Assembly (NCBI GenBank): GCA_034231615.1
Contig: CM067316.1
Span: forward strand, 28,086,421 to 28,150,420
Length of the DNA: 64,000 bases
Source of the DNA: Meghimatium bilineatum
Lineage: Eukaryota; Mollusca; Gastropoda; Stylommatophora; Philomycidae
Reading direction: 5' to 3'
Each line of letters opens with the position of its first letter. Position 1 is the first letter of the stretch. The notes under the pieces are model-generated. The model did not search any database and was not told where the DNA came from. It worked only from the letters and a program-made list of their open reading frames with translations. Positions 46,171 to 56,694 of this stretch are shown here, one piece after another. The position numbers and the translations under genes are program-made.

Positions 46171-46669
46171 TTAAAATGTTTCTATCTTGATAAAGTGTGA
46201 TCCTGGTATTTCTCCCTGTACCTTTAGTTTTCTCCCTGTACCATCATTTAGTTGTTTTACAAGTTTCCATAATTTCCTAGTATCTCTTTCTAGGTTCAGC
46301 GACTCTGTTTTTTCTTTCCAGCTGCTCCGTCTGGCTTGTAACTTGGCTCTTTGAAATTTAGCCTTTGTTTGCTGATATTTGTTGTGATGTTCTTGACTAG
46401 GTCTGTTCACGGCCTGCTGTCTAGATGTTTCCATCTCATTTTTCAGCTTTTCCAGTTCATTATTCCAGTAGGGTTTGTAGTTCCTCCGTGCCGCCCTGGG
46501 TATGAACAATGCCCTTAGCTAGAACAATGGTTAAATGCTGGTACTTTTTCCAGTTTGCCCTCTTATAGTTCCACCTAGTGAGCGTGCTGCTGTCCTTGGT
46601 AAATTCATTGTGGATTTCCAGAAACACTTGTCTGTGGTCACTAAACCCCAAGCTGCTTTCCAACGACAC
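46171..46669 (-). pseudogene. LINE B end of endonuclease and linker
   Basis: Two overlapping frames. The first (46460-46669) holds the last endonuclease motif SLGFSDHRQVFLEI with the SDH residues. The second (46171-46509) holds a basic linker, AARRNYKPYWNNELEKLKNE and AKFQRAKLQARRSSWKEK, that joins endonuclease to RT in this family. Confidence 0.85.
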
Positions 46670-47387
46670 GTGTGATGTTCCATTCTAGGACTGGTGAGTG
46701 GAATGCCAGATCTGGTGTAGAGGTGGTGTGCCATGCTCTCGAGTAGAAAGTTGGTGAGTCTGCTAGCTGGTTAATAAGGATGAGATTATGTTCATCCTGC
46801 CAGCTCTCAAGTTCCTCACCTCTCTTGTCGATATGATCGTAGCTACAGCTCTGAGAGTGGCTGTTGAAATCACCACACACCATAGGTCTCTCTTTATCTG
46901 GAATTGTGTCTAGTGCCAATGGTTTATCATTTGGGCAGTTCAGAAGATCGAATTCTGCACTGTCTGTTTTTAGGTGGAGCATCTGGTATTCTGCCCCTTC
47001 CATATATACTTCCAGCTGACATGCGCTGATATTGTTTTTAACAAGTGTCAGAATTCCACCCTTTCGGTCAGATCGGTAGCACTGGTAGCCTCTGATTTTG
47101 AAGGCTATGTCGCTGCTGAGGTGTGTTTCTTGGATACAGCATATATTAACTTGTTCTTCACTGAGGGCATTTTCAAGTTCCAATTTTTTGCTGTATCCAC
47201 CTCTTTTACTGTTGACACCCTCAGCATTCCAGTGCATTATCTTTATTGGTCGTTTGTTTGTTTGGCCAGTAGCTCTATTCCCTTGCCTCCTGGCTCCTCG
47301 AGGCAATTGAGAAGGGCCTTCAGTAACTGAGGTTGGGCCCTTTCGAGGTTTAGGGCCCGGCACCGTCCCTGCCTGAACGTCCGCCAC
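46641..47387 (-). pseudogene. LINE B AP-type endonuclease domain
   Basis: A 248-codon frame with the APE endonuclease signature: KIMHWNAEGVNSK (Asn motif), ICCIQETHLSSD (catalytic Glu), YRSDRKGGILTLVKN, and MVCGDFNSHSQS (Asp-x-Asn motif) followed by TPDLAFHSP. The SDH motif is out of frame at 46669-46460. This enzyme nicks target DNA to prime reverse transcription. A second frame (47452-47243) overlaps the N-terminal part and may be the real start, since it has the earlier ATG. Confidence 0.9.
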
Positions 47388-47621
47388 ACAGGGCAGGCAC
47401 CATAACTTTTTATAGATACAGACATGTTTCCATTGTGTTTTGTGCGTGGCATCCTGATTATCTGTGCGCCTTTTGGCTGGATGCCTCCGTCTTCAACACT
47501 CTGCTTACTTGGGCAGGACTATGGTCCTGCTCGAATGGGACTGCCCGACAAGTCTTAGTTGCCAGCCCCTGATGGCTGAACTAAGCCCCATCACCACTGC
47601 ACGGTTCTGGCCTTGATGGGG
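47388..47621 (-). promoter_or_regulatory. LINE B 5' leader, candidate internal promoter region
   Basis: GC-rich 5' end of copy B, unlike the AT-rich surroundings. LINE promoters of this group are usually internal to such leaders; that is general family knowledge and no motif was proven here. No separate gag-like ORF1 was seen before the endonuclease. Confidence 0.35.
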
Positions 47622-47827
47622 ACTGCACACAGATCAAAATCACATAAGTCACTGCACACAGACCAGAACCATATAGATCACTGCACACAGACCAGAACCA
47701 CATAAGTCACTGCACACAGATCAAAATCACATAAGTCACTGCACACAGACCAGAGCCATATGTGTCACTGCACAAAGACCAGGTCCACATAAGTCACTGC
47801 ACACAGACCAAAATCACACACGTCACT
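47622..47827. repeat. 29-bp satellite, right arm (87-bp higher-order period)
   Basis: About seven units continuing the array that LINE B split. The variant cagatcaaaat recurs at 47630 and 47717, again 87 bp apart. Confidence 0.9.
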
Positions 47828-47834
47828 GGGTTCA

Positions 47835-48020
47835 TTCCCTAGTTGAAACGGAAATGTGTTTCAGTTAGCAACATATTCCGGGTCGAAAGAGCTTGAATTG
47901 CGTACTGGATTAATCAGGAAAGTAAACAATACGAGGGAGAGGAGATGGCTATATCCCTCATACAGAAGAGCCACTGAAATGTGAGATCGCTAACATCTGA
48001 CACCCATAGGGCATTAATTA
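47835..48020 (+). mobile_element. SINE family S2 (copy b), partial
   Basis: Shares with the minus-strand copy at 22790-23042 the blocks ggattaatc, cgagggagaggagatggct, agagccactgaaatgtgaga and gctaacatct. The tRNA-like head is decayed or missing (only gggttcattcc remains near a box B position). Confidence 0.6.
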
Positions 48021-48024
48021 ATGA

Positions 48025-48878
48025 TACGTGTTAATTTTGTTGTAATATATAAACTTATTCTCCCACAGTAGATATGGAAAGGTATGTGTGTTGATGGGTT
48101 CAGTGGATAATCGATTAAACATTCTCTTTACTGTACCCCCAGATGTCCAGACTAGTCCTACAGTTCTACCAGAACGACTAATTAACTTATTGTATACAGT
48201 TGCGAAACGTGTGTAGAGGAGAACAGTCTGATATGGCCTTCACAATAGCAACTGCATGAGAAACGATGCTGTTACTCCCCCCCCCCCCTTGCTAACCCAC
48301 ATTTCTCGGCCTAGAAGGTAGAAAAGTCACAACATTCCTATAATTGACCACTTTCAGTAAGATAATTGTTCTCAAAGCATTGCTCACAGGTGAGGTATTG
48401 TTTCTCACAGGTGAGAGATAGTCTGCTTTGTATGAAACAGGTCCGTTCTAGCGGCACCGAATTGACGTGCATCTCAAGTAAATGAATTTTGCGTACTTGA
48501 CCAACCACATCCCCCCAAAAAGATGTGATCTTGTCAAGATATTCAATCTATGTACTCAAGTCACTGAGAACACGCCAATAGAGTTAATGACTATTACAAT
48601 AACAACGAACCACAACGTACGAGTATTGAAGTATCCTCAGTAACACAAACATGGAACACATATATTCGTATTATAAGGACATAATGGCCTTCTTGTGAAC
48701 ATAAATAACATAACTATGTTTTTTTTTTCTTAAAATAATAGCTCATACAAATAAATTTGAGTAGGAAACATGAGGATAAATGAAAATAATTCTTACAGTT
48801 GCCGGAGTTAACTGAAGCTGTAAAAATTAGTTTCATGAATCAATGCACACATACCAGAAGTTTACCGTCAGAAAAAGA
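48025..48878. other. Unassigned sequence
   Basis: No gene or element recognised. A poly-C run lies near 48279. Confidence 0.4.
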
Positions 48879-48879
48879 T

Positions 48880-49005
48880 GGATCACAGAAATCAAAGAAG
48901 CCACAGGAACAAGCTTACAAATAGCATACAAGAAGGACATTTCCAGAGAACTTTTCTACCCCTGACGCCGCATGACGTGGCAAACAAGGGTCACATCGTA
49001 TCATA
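48880..49005 (+). pseudogene. RTE-type LINE 3' end
   Basis: Reads RWITEIKEATGTSLQIAYKK and DISRELFYP, then a short AT-rich tail. This is the last part of an RTE-like protein. The closely similar sequence at 57180-57245 lacks the first half. Confidence 0.55.
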
Positions 49006-49044
49006 TATATACATATAGCATATGATATAGATACATAGATAACC

Positions 49045-49330
49045 GCATCAATCACTTAAGTCCTGCGGCGATGTGTGAGAGGCTGGTGTGGATACACTGG
49101 TAGCTATAGTCACAAACTTCATGTAGGAGACTATAAGCATGTGGTTATTTTCCGATGTCACTCGGGCACCTCTGGAGTCCGGCAGCCATCTGCGCAGGTG
49201 AACAGCCCTAATCGGGAAACCACTGCTCACCTCATTAGCCAGAGGAAGGGGCTAGAATAGTCGTCATAAACATTTCTTACCTCATCATGACCCAGGCCAA
49301 CTTACCGCTGCTGACGGGGATCCCTATTCA
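49045..49330. other. GC-richer island, open on both strands
   Basis: A 280-bp patch with balanced base composition inside AT-rich DNA. Frames 49075-49260 (plus) and 49048-49230 (minus) are open but I recognise no domain. It lies just downstream of a LINE tail and may be part of an unrecognised repeat. Confidence 0.4.
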
Positions 49331-49334
49331 GCGG

Positions 49335-49670
49335 TTAGTTAGTTAGTCGTTATATCATCGTCACTGAACTCCAGAGAGTCTATAGGTTCTGAAATCTCTC
49401 GATGAGTGTAGCCGCCATTACACATTGAATGACGGTCCCAGTACGCAGTTGATTGATCATCATTCTTTCGTGCCCACGAAACCGTTCCTTTCATTCAGCG
49501 GTACGAACAGCAAGAAAAGAAGAAACATCAAGGTGAGACCATTAACCATTGGCGAATGAAATGCACGCACCTTATTGGATAGCACGACCAGAAAGACGAA
49601 CTGCACTAGTAGCTAAAGAGCTAGCAAAATATTTGCTCATCTACGCTCTTCGCTAACGTAGGAGGAAAAT
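49335..49670. other. Unassigned sequence
   Basis: No gene or element recognised. Confidence 0.4.
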
Positions 49671-49674
49671 CATC

Positions 49675-49975
49675 ACTCACACACACACACACACAGTGCA
49701 CGATTTATCGAAAAGCTAAACAAACTATAACTTAGGGCCCCCACTTTTTGGGGGCCCACAGACATTTTTTTAAAATTACACTATCTATATATTCTTAATC
49801 GTTAAAGGGCCCCATATCTCGAATAGATTAGGGCCCCATATCTCGAATAGATTAGGGCCCCATATCTCAAATAGCGTAGGGCTCTATCAAGTCTAAATCA
49901 GGCCCTGCACACACACACACAGACCGCACGCACGCGCACACACGCACAGGCACACACACATGACCACACACATAT
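49675..49975. mobile_element. Candidate hAT-like MITE between (CA)n tracts
   Basis: The right end, complemented, reads cagggcctgatttagac (about 49906), a hAT-like terminus similar to the element at 9859-10024, and the interior is rich in gggcccc. A 24-bp unit starting agggccccatatctcgaata recurs at 49806, 49830, 49854 and 49878. The left end (near 49734, agggcccccac) lacks the ca start and no target duplication was found. (CA)n tracts lie at both sides. Confidence 0.4.
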
Positions 49976-49979
49976 ATAT

Positions 49980-51095
49980 AATGCTCATAACTATACAGAT
50001 AATAAAACTACATCAATTTATAAGAAAACTCTGCTAATCGAAACAGAGTCAGACCCAAAAAAAACTATCAACAAGTTAACACAATAATTTATAAATGAAA
50101 CACAAAAATGCGTTATACCTCTGGCTATATATAATGGAATTTCATAGCACTCACAGGAAAAATTGGATTTGAATTAATTTTTATATTAGCTCCGGGTCTA
50201 ACACTATGGTAATCTATCTGATCAAACTGATCCGATTAAGGTTTTTATGGTGCCCTGAAGTTGAGCAAGCAGAGAATACGACTCATCATTCTCTGTGTAA
50301 CGGGTCGTCAATCATCAACTGATTCAATATTTTGTTTATTCTGTTTCTGAAATACACTATTTCACAGCACATGAGCAAGATCTTCGGTTCTGTTGATATG
50401 TTTTTTCCAGTTGTTAAGAATTTCTTACTTGTTAAGAGGTAAGTCTGCTGTAAAACTATATATAAATAGTACGTACGTAGAACATAAGTATTTGCAGTTT
50501 TACGATCACCAACAGACTATTGGACTATGAGCTAGGAACTAGAATCAGATACAGACGACTTCATACAAATAACAATATACAAGAGATTTTCAACTTTTCA
50601 ACCGTTAGATTTTCTTCACGAATATACAAAACAAACAGTGAGCAAACGATACAAACAATCGTTCTTATCACAGAGGAACTAGGTTTTTGTGTGTGCCTTT
50701 TTAAAAAAGCCCGCCTGAATGAATACTTGTGTATACGTATGTCATTGTCACCTTGGATGTAGTTATAGTCTATTGGTGATACTAAACTACAAAAACGTGT
50801 GTTCTCTGTAAGTACTATTCATACTGTCCTTAAGAAACTGTTTGTAAGGTTCCATTTCTAACATCTGTTGATATCAATACTATAGTCTGTTAGTTTCTAT
50901 TATAACATCTGTTGATATCAGTACTAAAGACAGTTTCATTTTTAACATTTGCTGATATTGTTGCTTAACGTATCTTGGTGTCATTTCTGACATCTGATGA
51001 TGGTGTTGAAAGATAGACTAAAATCGATCACATGTTAAACCAGGAAGACGCAGATTATAACACTACTGAATGATTTATTCATCAAATGACACCCG
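49980..51095. other. Unassigned sequence
   Basis: Small frames only. A weak repeat of tttctaacatctgttgatat occurs at 50850-51000. Confidence 0.4.
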
Positions 51096-51099
51096 ATAT

Positions 51100-51370
51100 G
51101 ACATCCAATGTCTCCTGAATCCCTTACCCTAGTTTATATCCATCTGAAACTATTATGTAAGTTATGATGTCATCAGCAAATATCAACGTCCTGCCCTCTC
51201 CAGGGGATTCAATATTGACTACCTTTGTCGTACAGATTTTTAACAACACGCTGCTAGAGAAGAGTCATGATCCAACACCGTGTTTATTCGCATGGTGCCT
51301 GATGCCCACACTCCCAAAGGTAATTTCCGCGGTCCTCTCTCGGATGTCAGCAGAGATCCAGCTATTTAAA
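51100..51370 (-). pseudogene. LINE reverse transcriptase active-site fragment
   Basis: Minus strand reads KVVNIESPGEGRTLIFADDI followed by ITYIIVSDGYKL. The FADD and its preceding EGRTLI suit the RNase H-bearing LINE group (K-like). Frameshifted upstream. Only about 90 codons can be aligned to the family. Confidence 0.55.
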
Positions 51371-51374
51371 TTTA

Positions 51375-51915
51375 AGTTCATAATGACTGGATAGTAACCG
51401 AACTGATCAATATGTACACAAATATATAAGCTATACGATATTTAGAAAATACGTGTAAGAAGACGCGACATCGTACAAATGTTCTTGATAACAATCGAGC
51501 TCTAGATGAAGCATGAACCAGCTATGATTGTTAATAGCAGAAGAAAGCGTCTTCTGGGAACAGACAGTAAATCACTGACTTTAAATGAACATAAAGCATT
51601 GCACAATATGTATCTATTTCAAAGAAGCAACGGTTATTTTACTTGGAAACAAAATTTAATTTATCTTCGCATTGTACTTCATTTGATATTGTTAACTGTT
51701 TGATGTGGAGAATAATAAATGACACATATCGGAAAGTAATCGTCGATCTATATAATCTATATGAAAAATGGCAATACAATGTTTATGAAACAATAGACAA
51801 TAGAATGTGCACAATGTGAACACCGGTACAGTCGGTGGCTCTACTCAAGATACTTGGTGCAAATATGAGAGATCTTAGTCTATATACTATCTTTCCTAAT
51901 ATATTTCTAAGACAT
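51375..51915. other. Unassigned sequence
   Basis: No gene or element recognised. Confidence 0.4.
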
Positions 51916-51919
51916 CAAA

Positions 51920-52655
51920 CGCACAATATTCCCTCTGTCACTGTTGCCTTCATTCTTACCTGTTTTAACTATGTACTCCAAACCTCCTTGTCTCAAAACG
52001 TGACCAAACAATGAAGATTGCCCTTTCCTTATATTATTGATTAACGTCCGTCTCGAATTTGACTCAACATCTCCACATTAGTTTTCCTGGCAGTCCATGG
52101 TATTCTCAGCATTCTTCTGTAGAACCACATCTCTGCTGCCTCTATTTCCCACTTACCTGTTTGTTTATTGTCGAAGACTGTCTTCCATATGTTAGTATAA
52201 GTGTTATATTGCACCGCAGAACTCTCTTCTTCACCTCTAATGGTCATATTACATAATATATTTTTCATTTTTCTGAATGTTGTTTTTGCCTGCCCTATTC
52301 TGTTAAAAAAATGTATGTTGAGGTTCTTACATCTGATGTAATAGTTTTACCTAAATAATTGAATTGGTGGACCTGTTTTAATACTATATCATTCACTTTG
52401 ATCTCGCATGCTATGGCATTTTGTTTCTTTGAAATAACCATTACTTCTGTTTTCTTGATATTTAGGAAGAAGCCTTTCTCTTTACTTTCTGTCAGGACTA
52501 CATTAGTTAATTTTTGAAGATCTTCTCACTTTTAACAATCAGAACAAAGTCGTCCGCATATATTAAATTATGTATGTGATGTCCTCCCACTGATATTCCT
52601 GGGATGTCAACTATTGAACGCATTATGTTTTCACTGTATACAAATGCATTAAAAT
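51920..52655 (-). pseudogene. RTE-type LINE 3' fragment (copy D3)
   Basis: Same family as 3745-4650 and 7778-8446, in opposite orientation. From high coordinates: SENIMRSIVDIPGISVGGHH, then a conserved active site LIYADDFVLIV (about 52540-52570), KVNDI and FNYLG-like thumb, and the frame 52041-52268 with MKNILCNMTIRGEEESS and AAEMWFYRRMLRIPWTARK. It stops near 51920, without the terminal LWRAM motif seen in D2. Of the three D copies it keeps the best catalytic YADD. Confidence 0.8.
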
Positions 52656-52849
52656 AAAATTGCAAACACAAATGTATATACCACTATTATTAAAGACTGG
52701 TCAGAAATCAGATTCTCTACATTCGTACAAAGTGTGAGAACGGATGGACACGACGGGCTCTATGTCTTCGTGTATCTAACGCGTTACCCCTACGACCCTG
52801 ATTTGTGTGTGTGTGTATATATATAGTAGGTATATTTTAGTCATTCAAG

Positions 52850-53157
52850 ACAATAGTATTATTGTTGTGCTATAAGAAAATCTGAGATTCATGGCGATGA
52901 TGGAACTGACTCAGAAGACCAATCTAATCCGCATATAGTCTCCCACAGTATGTACACACAATTACAGGCCTCGTACCATGCTTTGCTGCCGTGTATTTCC
53001 TTAGACGTGTCACTCTTAAATAATGTGCTATCACATTCTCCAGTGTTGTGATATTATTACTGATCTTTCCTCTCCATGTAACAAGATACATAACATCTTG
53101 TTCCCATAATTCGGAATCACTGTATGTATGATTCATATTACGTTTGCATGCGTCGTT
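52850..53157 (-). pseudogene. LINE L, C-terminal part
   Basis: The minus-strand frame 52924-53163 reads NDACKRNMNHTYSDSELWEQ, then TWRGKISNNITTLENVI and the knuckle VCTYCGRLYAD, whose second half (IGLLSQFHHRH) follows after a stop. This is the C2H2-like end of a LINE polyprotein. It continues the part at 54143-54600; the two were separated by the insertion at 53166-54134. Confidence 0.7.
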
Positions 53158-53165
53158 GTACATTA

Positions 53166-54134
53166 GTACCCGTCAAAGAAGTATGTGTCGGGCTATTGGC
53201 AAAAATAAAACAGCGACACAACGAATTCCCATTCTCTATACTGCATCCTGTTGGAATTTAGCGTGAAACGGGGTAATACAATTTTGCTCTTAATACGAAA
53301 TCAATATAGACACACGTAAATGAACGTTTCGAGCGAAAGGTCTTTATCAAGGAAAAAACATACTACATATATAAATACAAAACGACAAGCAGGGAAGACA
53401 CAACTTGCGTTCACATGTCTAGTGGAATGGCTGAATAAAGGATAGAAATGAGGTCAAAGGTGACACAAAATGTACAGGAGTAGGAAATATTTTTAACAAA
53501 ACAGGCCCGAATACACGTGAAAACGAGACAGAGAAATAACGGAACAACCCGATATTACGCGTATGCCACGCGTTCATTCATTCCCAAAGGCTTCAGAGTC
53601 CCACATTCGTATTTATAGCGGTTCTCAAGAGCCAGTCGGGTCCGGTCGTTGGAGAAGCACGCTTTGATGACGGTCCCCTGAATATCCTGGGAGTCCCGAT
53701 GGCCTGTGCCTTTGAAATGAACGTCCACAGGATAGCCTGAATGGTTGTTAATGCTATGCAGATGCTCGCAGAAACGGTCAGCAAGCCTCCTACCAGTCTC
53801 ACCTATGTACGTCTTTGTGCAAAGCTTGCAGATGATGACATAGATGACGTTCCGGGACACAGATGAGAAACTTTCCTCGATGGAGAAGGTGGCCTTGGAG
53901 AATGTGACGTACCGAATCTGGGTAACATACGACAGGTGTAGCATCTAGGGCGATTGTAGCTGATAGTGTCAGAATTAAAGGGAAAGTTATTACCCCGTTT
54001 CACGCTGGATTTTCCTGTTGGATTTCAGTTTTGCGCAATGAGTACACATTTTTGATGTTGGAATCTAGTAGGACCATGGTCTTGTTACTAGAAAAATCCC
54101 CCGAAATTTGAGAATGAAAGATGAAAAAGACGAA
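53166..54134 (+). mobile_element. LINE family F 3' end (R repeat, copy 2), split by a PLE
   Basis: The R repeat (cagcgacacaacg, gcatcctgttggaat, then ctagtaggaccatggtc and tttgagaatgaaagatg) lies in two pieces, 53166-53261 and 54069-54134, around the Penelope-like element. The whole unit is flanked by gtacatta (53158-53165 and 54135-54142), a target duplication in LINE L. Without the inner insertion it is about 162 bp, a strongly 5'-truncated LINE 3' end. Confidence 0.8.
53262..54055 (-). mobile_element. Penelope-like element with GIY-YIG endonuclease
   Basis: A 794-bp minus-strand insertion flanked by tgttggaatttag (53249-53261) and tgttggaatctag (54056-54068), 12 of 13 identical. It encodes the C-terminal end of a PLE protein: a pre-domain with NNFPFNSDTISYNRPRCYTC (frame 53803-54003), and after a frameshift the frame 53555-53944 with SVSRNVIYVI, CKLC, TYIGETGRRLADRF and HFKGTGH, the GIY-YIG nuclease fold where IYVI and YIG are the signature. 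The RT domain is missing. A 19-bp inverted repeat (agcgtgaaacggggtaata) lies at 53260-53278 and, complemented, at 53988-54006. Confidence 0.85.
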
Positions 54135-54142
54135 GTACATTA

Positions 54143-54600
54143 ATGAGGTCGACCATGAGATCTCTTTCCATACTGACATTCTACATAAATTAGATCCCTC
54201 GTGGTCGGTATTCTTCTAACTTTCATCCCACTAGTGGTCGGTATTCTTCCAACTTTCATCCCACTAGTGTGTGTCCGAAACATGTCTGTTCAAATTGAGC
54301 ATATATAATACTGTGGTAGTTCTTCCTCTTTCCAATACATACACAATTTAGTGACTTTGACCTGCCACCTAACTCCACGAATTCTACGTAGACACTGGAT
54401 GTAAAAGCTGTTTATTCATTTCTGTTGGTCCATATAGGTTGTCAATGTCTCACTTGCATAGAGGAGCTGCCGAGGACGCAAGCCTGGTATACAAGGAATT
54501 TAGTTTTTATAGTGAAGATTTATATTTCCCTAGGTTCTTCTGGTAGTCTGTTCATTTTTCAGATGGCTTGCTAATTCTGATGCTTGTTTTTGTATCTAAT
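54143..54600 (-). pseudogene. LINE L, part upstream of the insertion
   Basis: Minus strand, frameshifted: VYQACVLGS near 54495, ASETLTTYMDQQK near 54455, CLRRIRGVRW near 54400, then a segment with a duplicated GMKVGRIPTT (30-bp tandem duplication around 54205-54270) and GKRSHGRPH at 54150. It continues into 52850-53157 after removing the insertion. Confidence 0.7.
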
Positions 54601-54604
54601 GATA

Positions 54605-55855
54605 ATGTATGATTGACTAATATTGTATATATAAACATATCTATGTTGGCTGAGCGCCATCAGTTTAACCTTTCGCCAACTAAAATAGTGTCATGAATAA
54701 GCAAACATGGTTTGAACATGAATGTCGATATGATTCCTTGTCAAAAACAATATTACACTTTACATTCGAGGGAGGAAGAAGCAGAGGAGGTTAAGGAAAG
54801 CAGGGACAAACGACATATACATCTGAGCAGGTCAAGATGTTTCCTCATTCGTTGAAAACATAATTTTCAGGAGGGTTCTGTGTGTTGATGCATCCAATGT
54901 GGTACCCTTACGACCATGACTGGTTATGAACTTATGAATAGATGAATATTAACGATTAACATACACAACATGGATCTCAAAATAGACATTATAACCAATT
55001 CCATCACCACACTTCCCCCATACTACCGCAGTCACAGCACAATTGCATCATTACACTTTCTCCATGTTTAACAGCTTTTTCACATGAATTCTAAATCTAA
55101 TAGTAGACACATATTTCATAAAATGTATATATGAGTCTTGCAGTTGATAATTTCATAGCCCATTTGGTCTCTGAATTAACGTAACTTGAGACATATATGA
55201 GTTGAATAGACGTGATAAAAGGTCAGAGCTTTGAGACAAAGGACATGATTCTCCTTTCAATTTCAATTCATCTGTGTATGAATGATGTCTTTCTGTCACG
55301 TATTAGGTCTGTATATATCTTCTACAAAGATCCAATCGCTTTTGTAATCATAGGAGCATTCATTTCTGCGTAATCATCCATCCAAAGAATTAATGTTTCG
55401 AGAGTAATCTTAGGGAGGTATCAGTGTCTGAAACAATCATCATCATCGTGTGTACTTCGCGTGCAATTTCTGTGTCTCTAGAGCCACGTCAGTATTGATC
55501 AGAGTCAAAATTGAGTCTCATTTCTGCCTTCTTTCCATGCTTCAGTGTGTCTCTTTTTCTATATAAAATTGTCTTTCTGTGTTTTTGATACTATATTCCT
55601 TCAATTTCCACCCATACCGTCTTGTTAAGACGATGATAACACATACGTACTACACCATTCTTGCATGGTGATGCTAACATAATGTAGACTGAATCGGATT
55701 CAGTAATTACTCACAACATTGAACCACTAATACAACACATGCAATACTCCAGACATCACCAGTTCTAGGCTTATAGTACCATTACATCAAGGTTTATTCT
55801 GAAATTTAGTATATAATACTATATATATATATATGTATATATACAGTGTATATTT
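54605..55855. other. Unassigned sequence
   Basis: No gene or element recognised. AT runs near 55818-55848. Confidence 0.4.
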
Positions 55856-55859
55856 AGTT

Positions 55860-56690
55860 AGTTATTCCTCTAGGGTCAAAGACGGACCATTGGGTGGATG
55901 TCATAGATTTTCATGTTTCTCGTTTCATTGCAATTTGCTGTAGATCTTCATTGTTTTTGACACCGATGGTGAAACGTTCCCTTGTAATAGTTCTACGTAA
56001 AGTTTCTTTTGGCCTTTTCTCTGCCCTTTGGTGACCACATCAGAGCTTGACAGGAGAGTCTTTCAGTATCCATTCGTTGCGCGTGTTCGATGTAATTCCA
56101 GCGACGCTTTCTAATATAGGTGGATACATATTCTTGTTGTGATTCTTGTCTGACAACTCTTTGATGTGAAGTCTGACCAACGTATATTCAGTAGCCTTCT
56201 AAGATATTTATTTTCAAAGGTGTTTAGTCTGTGCTCTAAATTTGATTTTGCTTTCCAACTTTCGCATCCATATGTTAATGTTGGAAATATGCAGGAGTTT
56301 AAAATGTTGAGTTATTTCTTAGTGTTTTTGATACCAGATATTTGATAGTTTATTGAATAGGTTAGTAGCCAGTGCAATACGGTGTGATATTTCTTTTGAT
56401 GAATCTCCTGTTGTTGATAGCTTGCTACCAAGGTATGTGAAGTTGTTGACTCTTTCAAGAGTGTTGCCGTTTAGTTTGATGTCCGTTGGTTTGTTGGTAA
56501 GGTCAAATATTTTTGTTTTGGATGTGTTGATTTCCCAAGTTGTGCAGAAAATAATTGCAGGCTGTTTGTTTTTTCGTGGGCATCTTCGTGAGTTGGGCTA
56601 AGTAACGCTAGGTCGTCTGCAAAGTCTAGATCTTCCAGACTTTTATTTCCGAGCCAGTCGATACCACGATCTTTATCGGTTGTGCAATTT
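55860..56690 (-). pseudogene. LINE RT 3' half with FADD motif (family I)
   Basis: Minus strand begins DRGIDWLGNKSLEDLDFADD (active site near 56610-56600), then LALLSPTHED, DIKLNGNTLERVNNFTYLGS, a region with FPTLTYGCESW and a decayed tail to about 55870. Its own RT active site shows that it is a separate copy from the neighbour at 56695-57120. Confidence 0.7.
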
Positions 56691-56694
56691 CGGC

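Larger units (their letters stand above)
43661..47621 (-). mobile_element. Near full-length LINE copy B (endonuclease-RT-RNase H)
   Basis: A 3.96-kb minus-strand non-LTR retrotransposon lying inside the 29-bp satellite. The flanks actgctcacatat (43648-43660) and actgcacacagat (47622-47634) agree at 11 of 13 bases, a plausible target duplication, although the satellite context makes it less certain. The 5' end (high coordinates) begins with about 170 bases of GC-rich leader, and the 3' end is an aagaagaagaagatgatgat tail. Domain order is AP endonuclease, RT, RNase H, then a cysteine-containing C-terminus, as in the I-like group. At least five frameshifts disable it. It is closely similar to copy A wherever both exist. 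Confidence 0.9.

Noticed and set aside
43464-47827. Regular 29-bp repeats as a CRISPR-like array
   Set aside because: Units are tandem with no unique spacers, in animal DNA, and no cas-like genes exist nearby.
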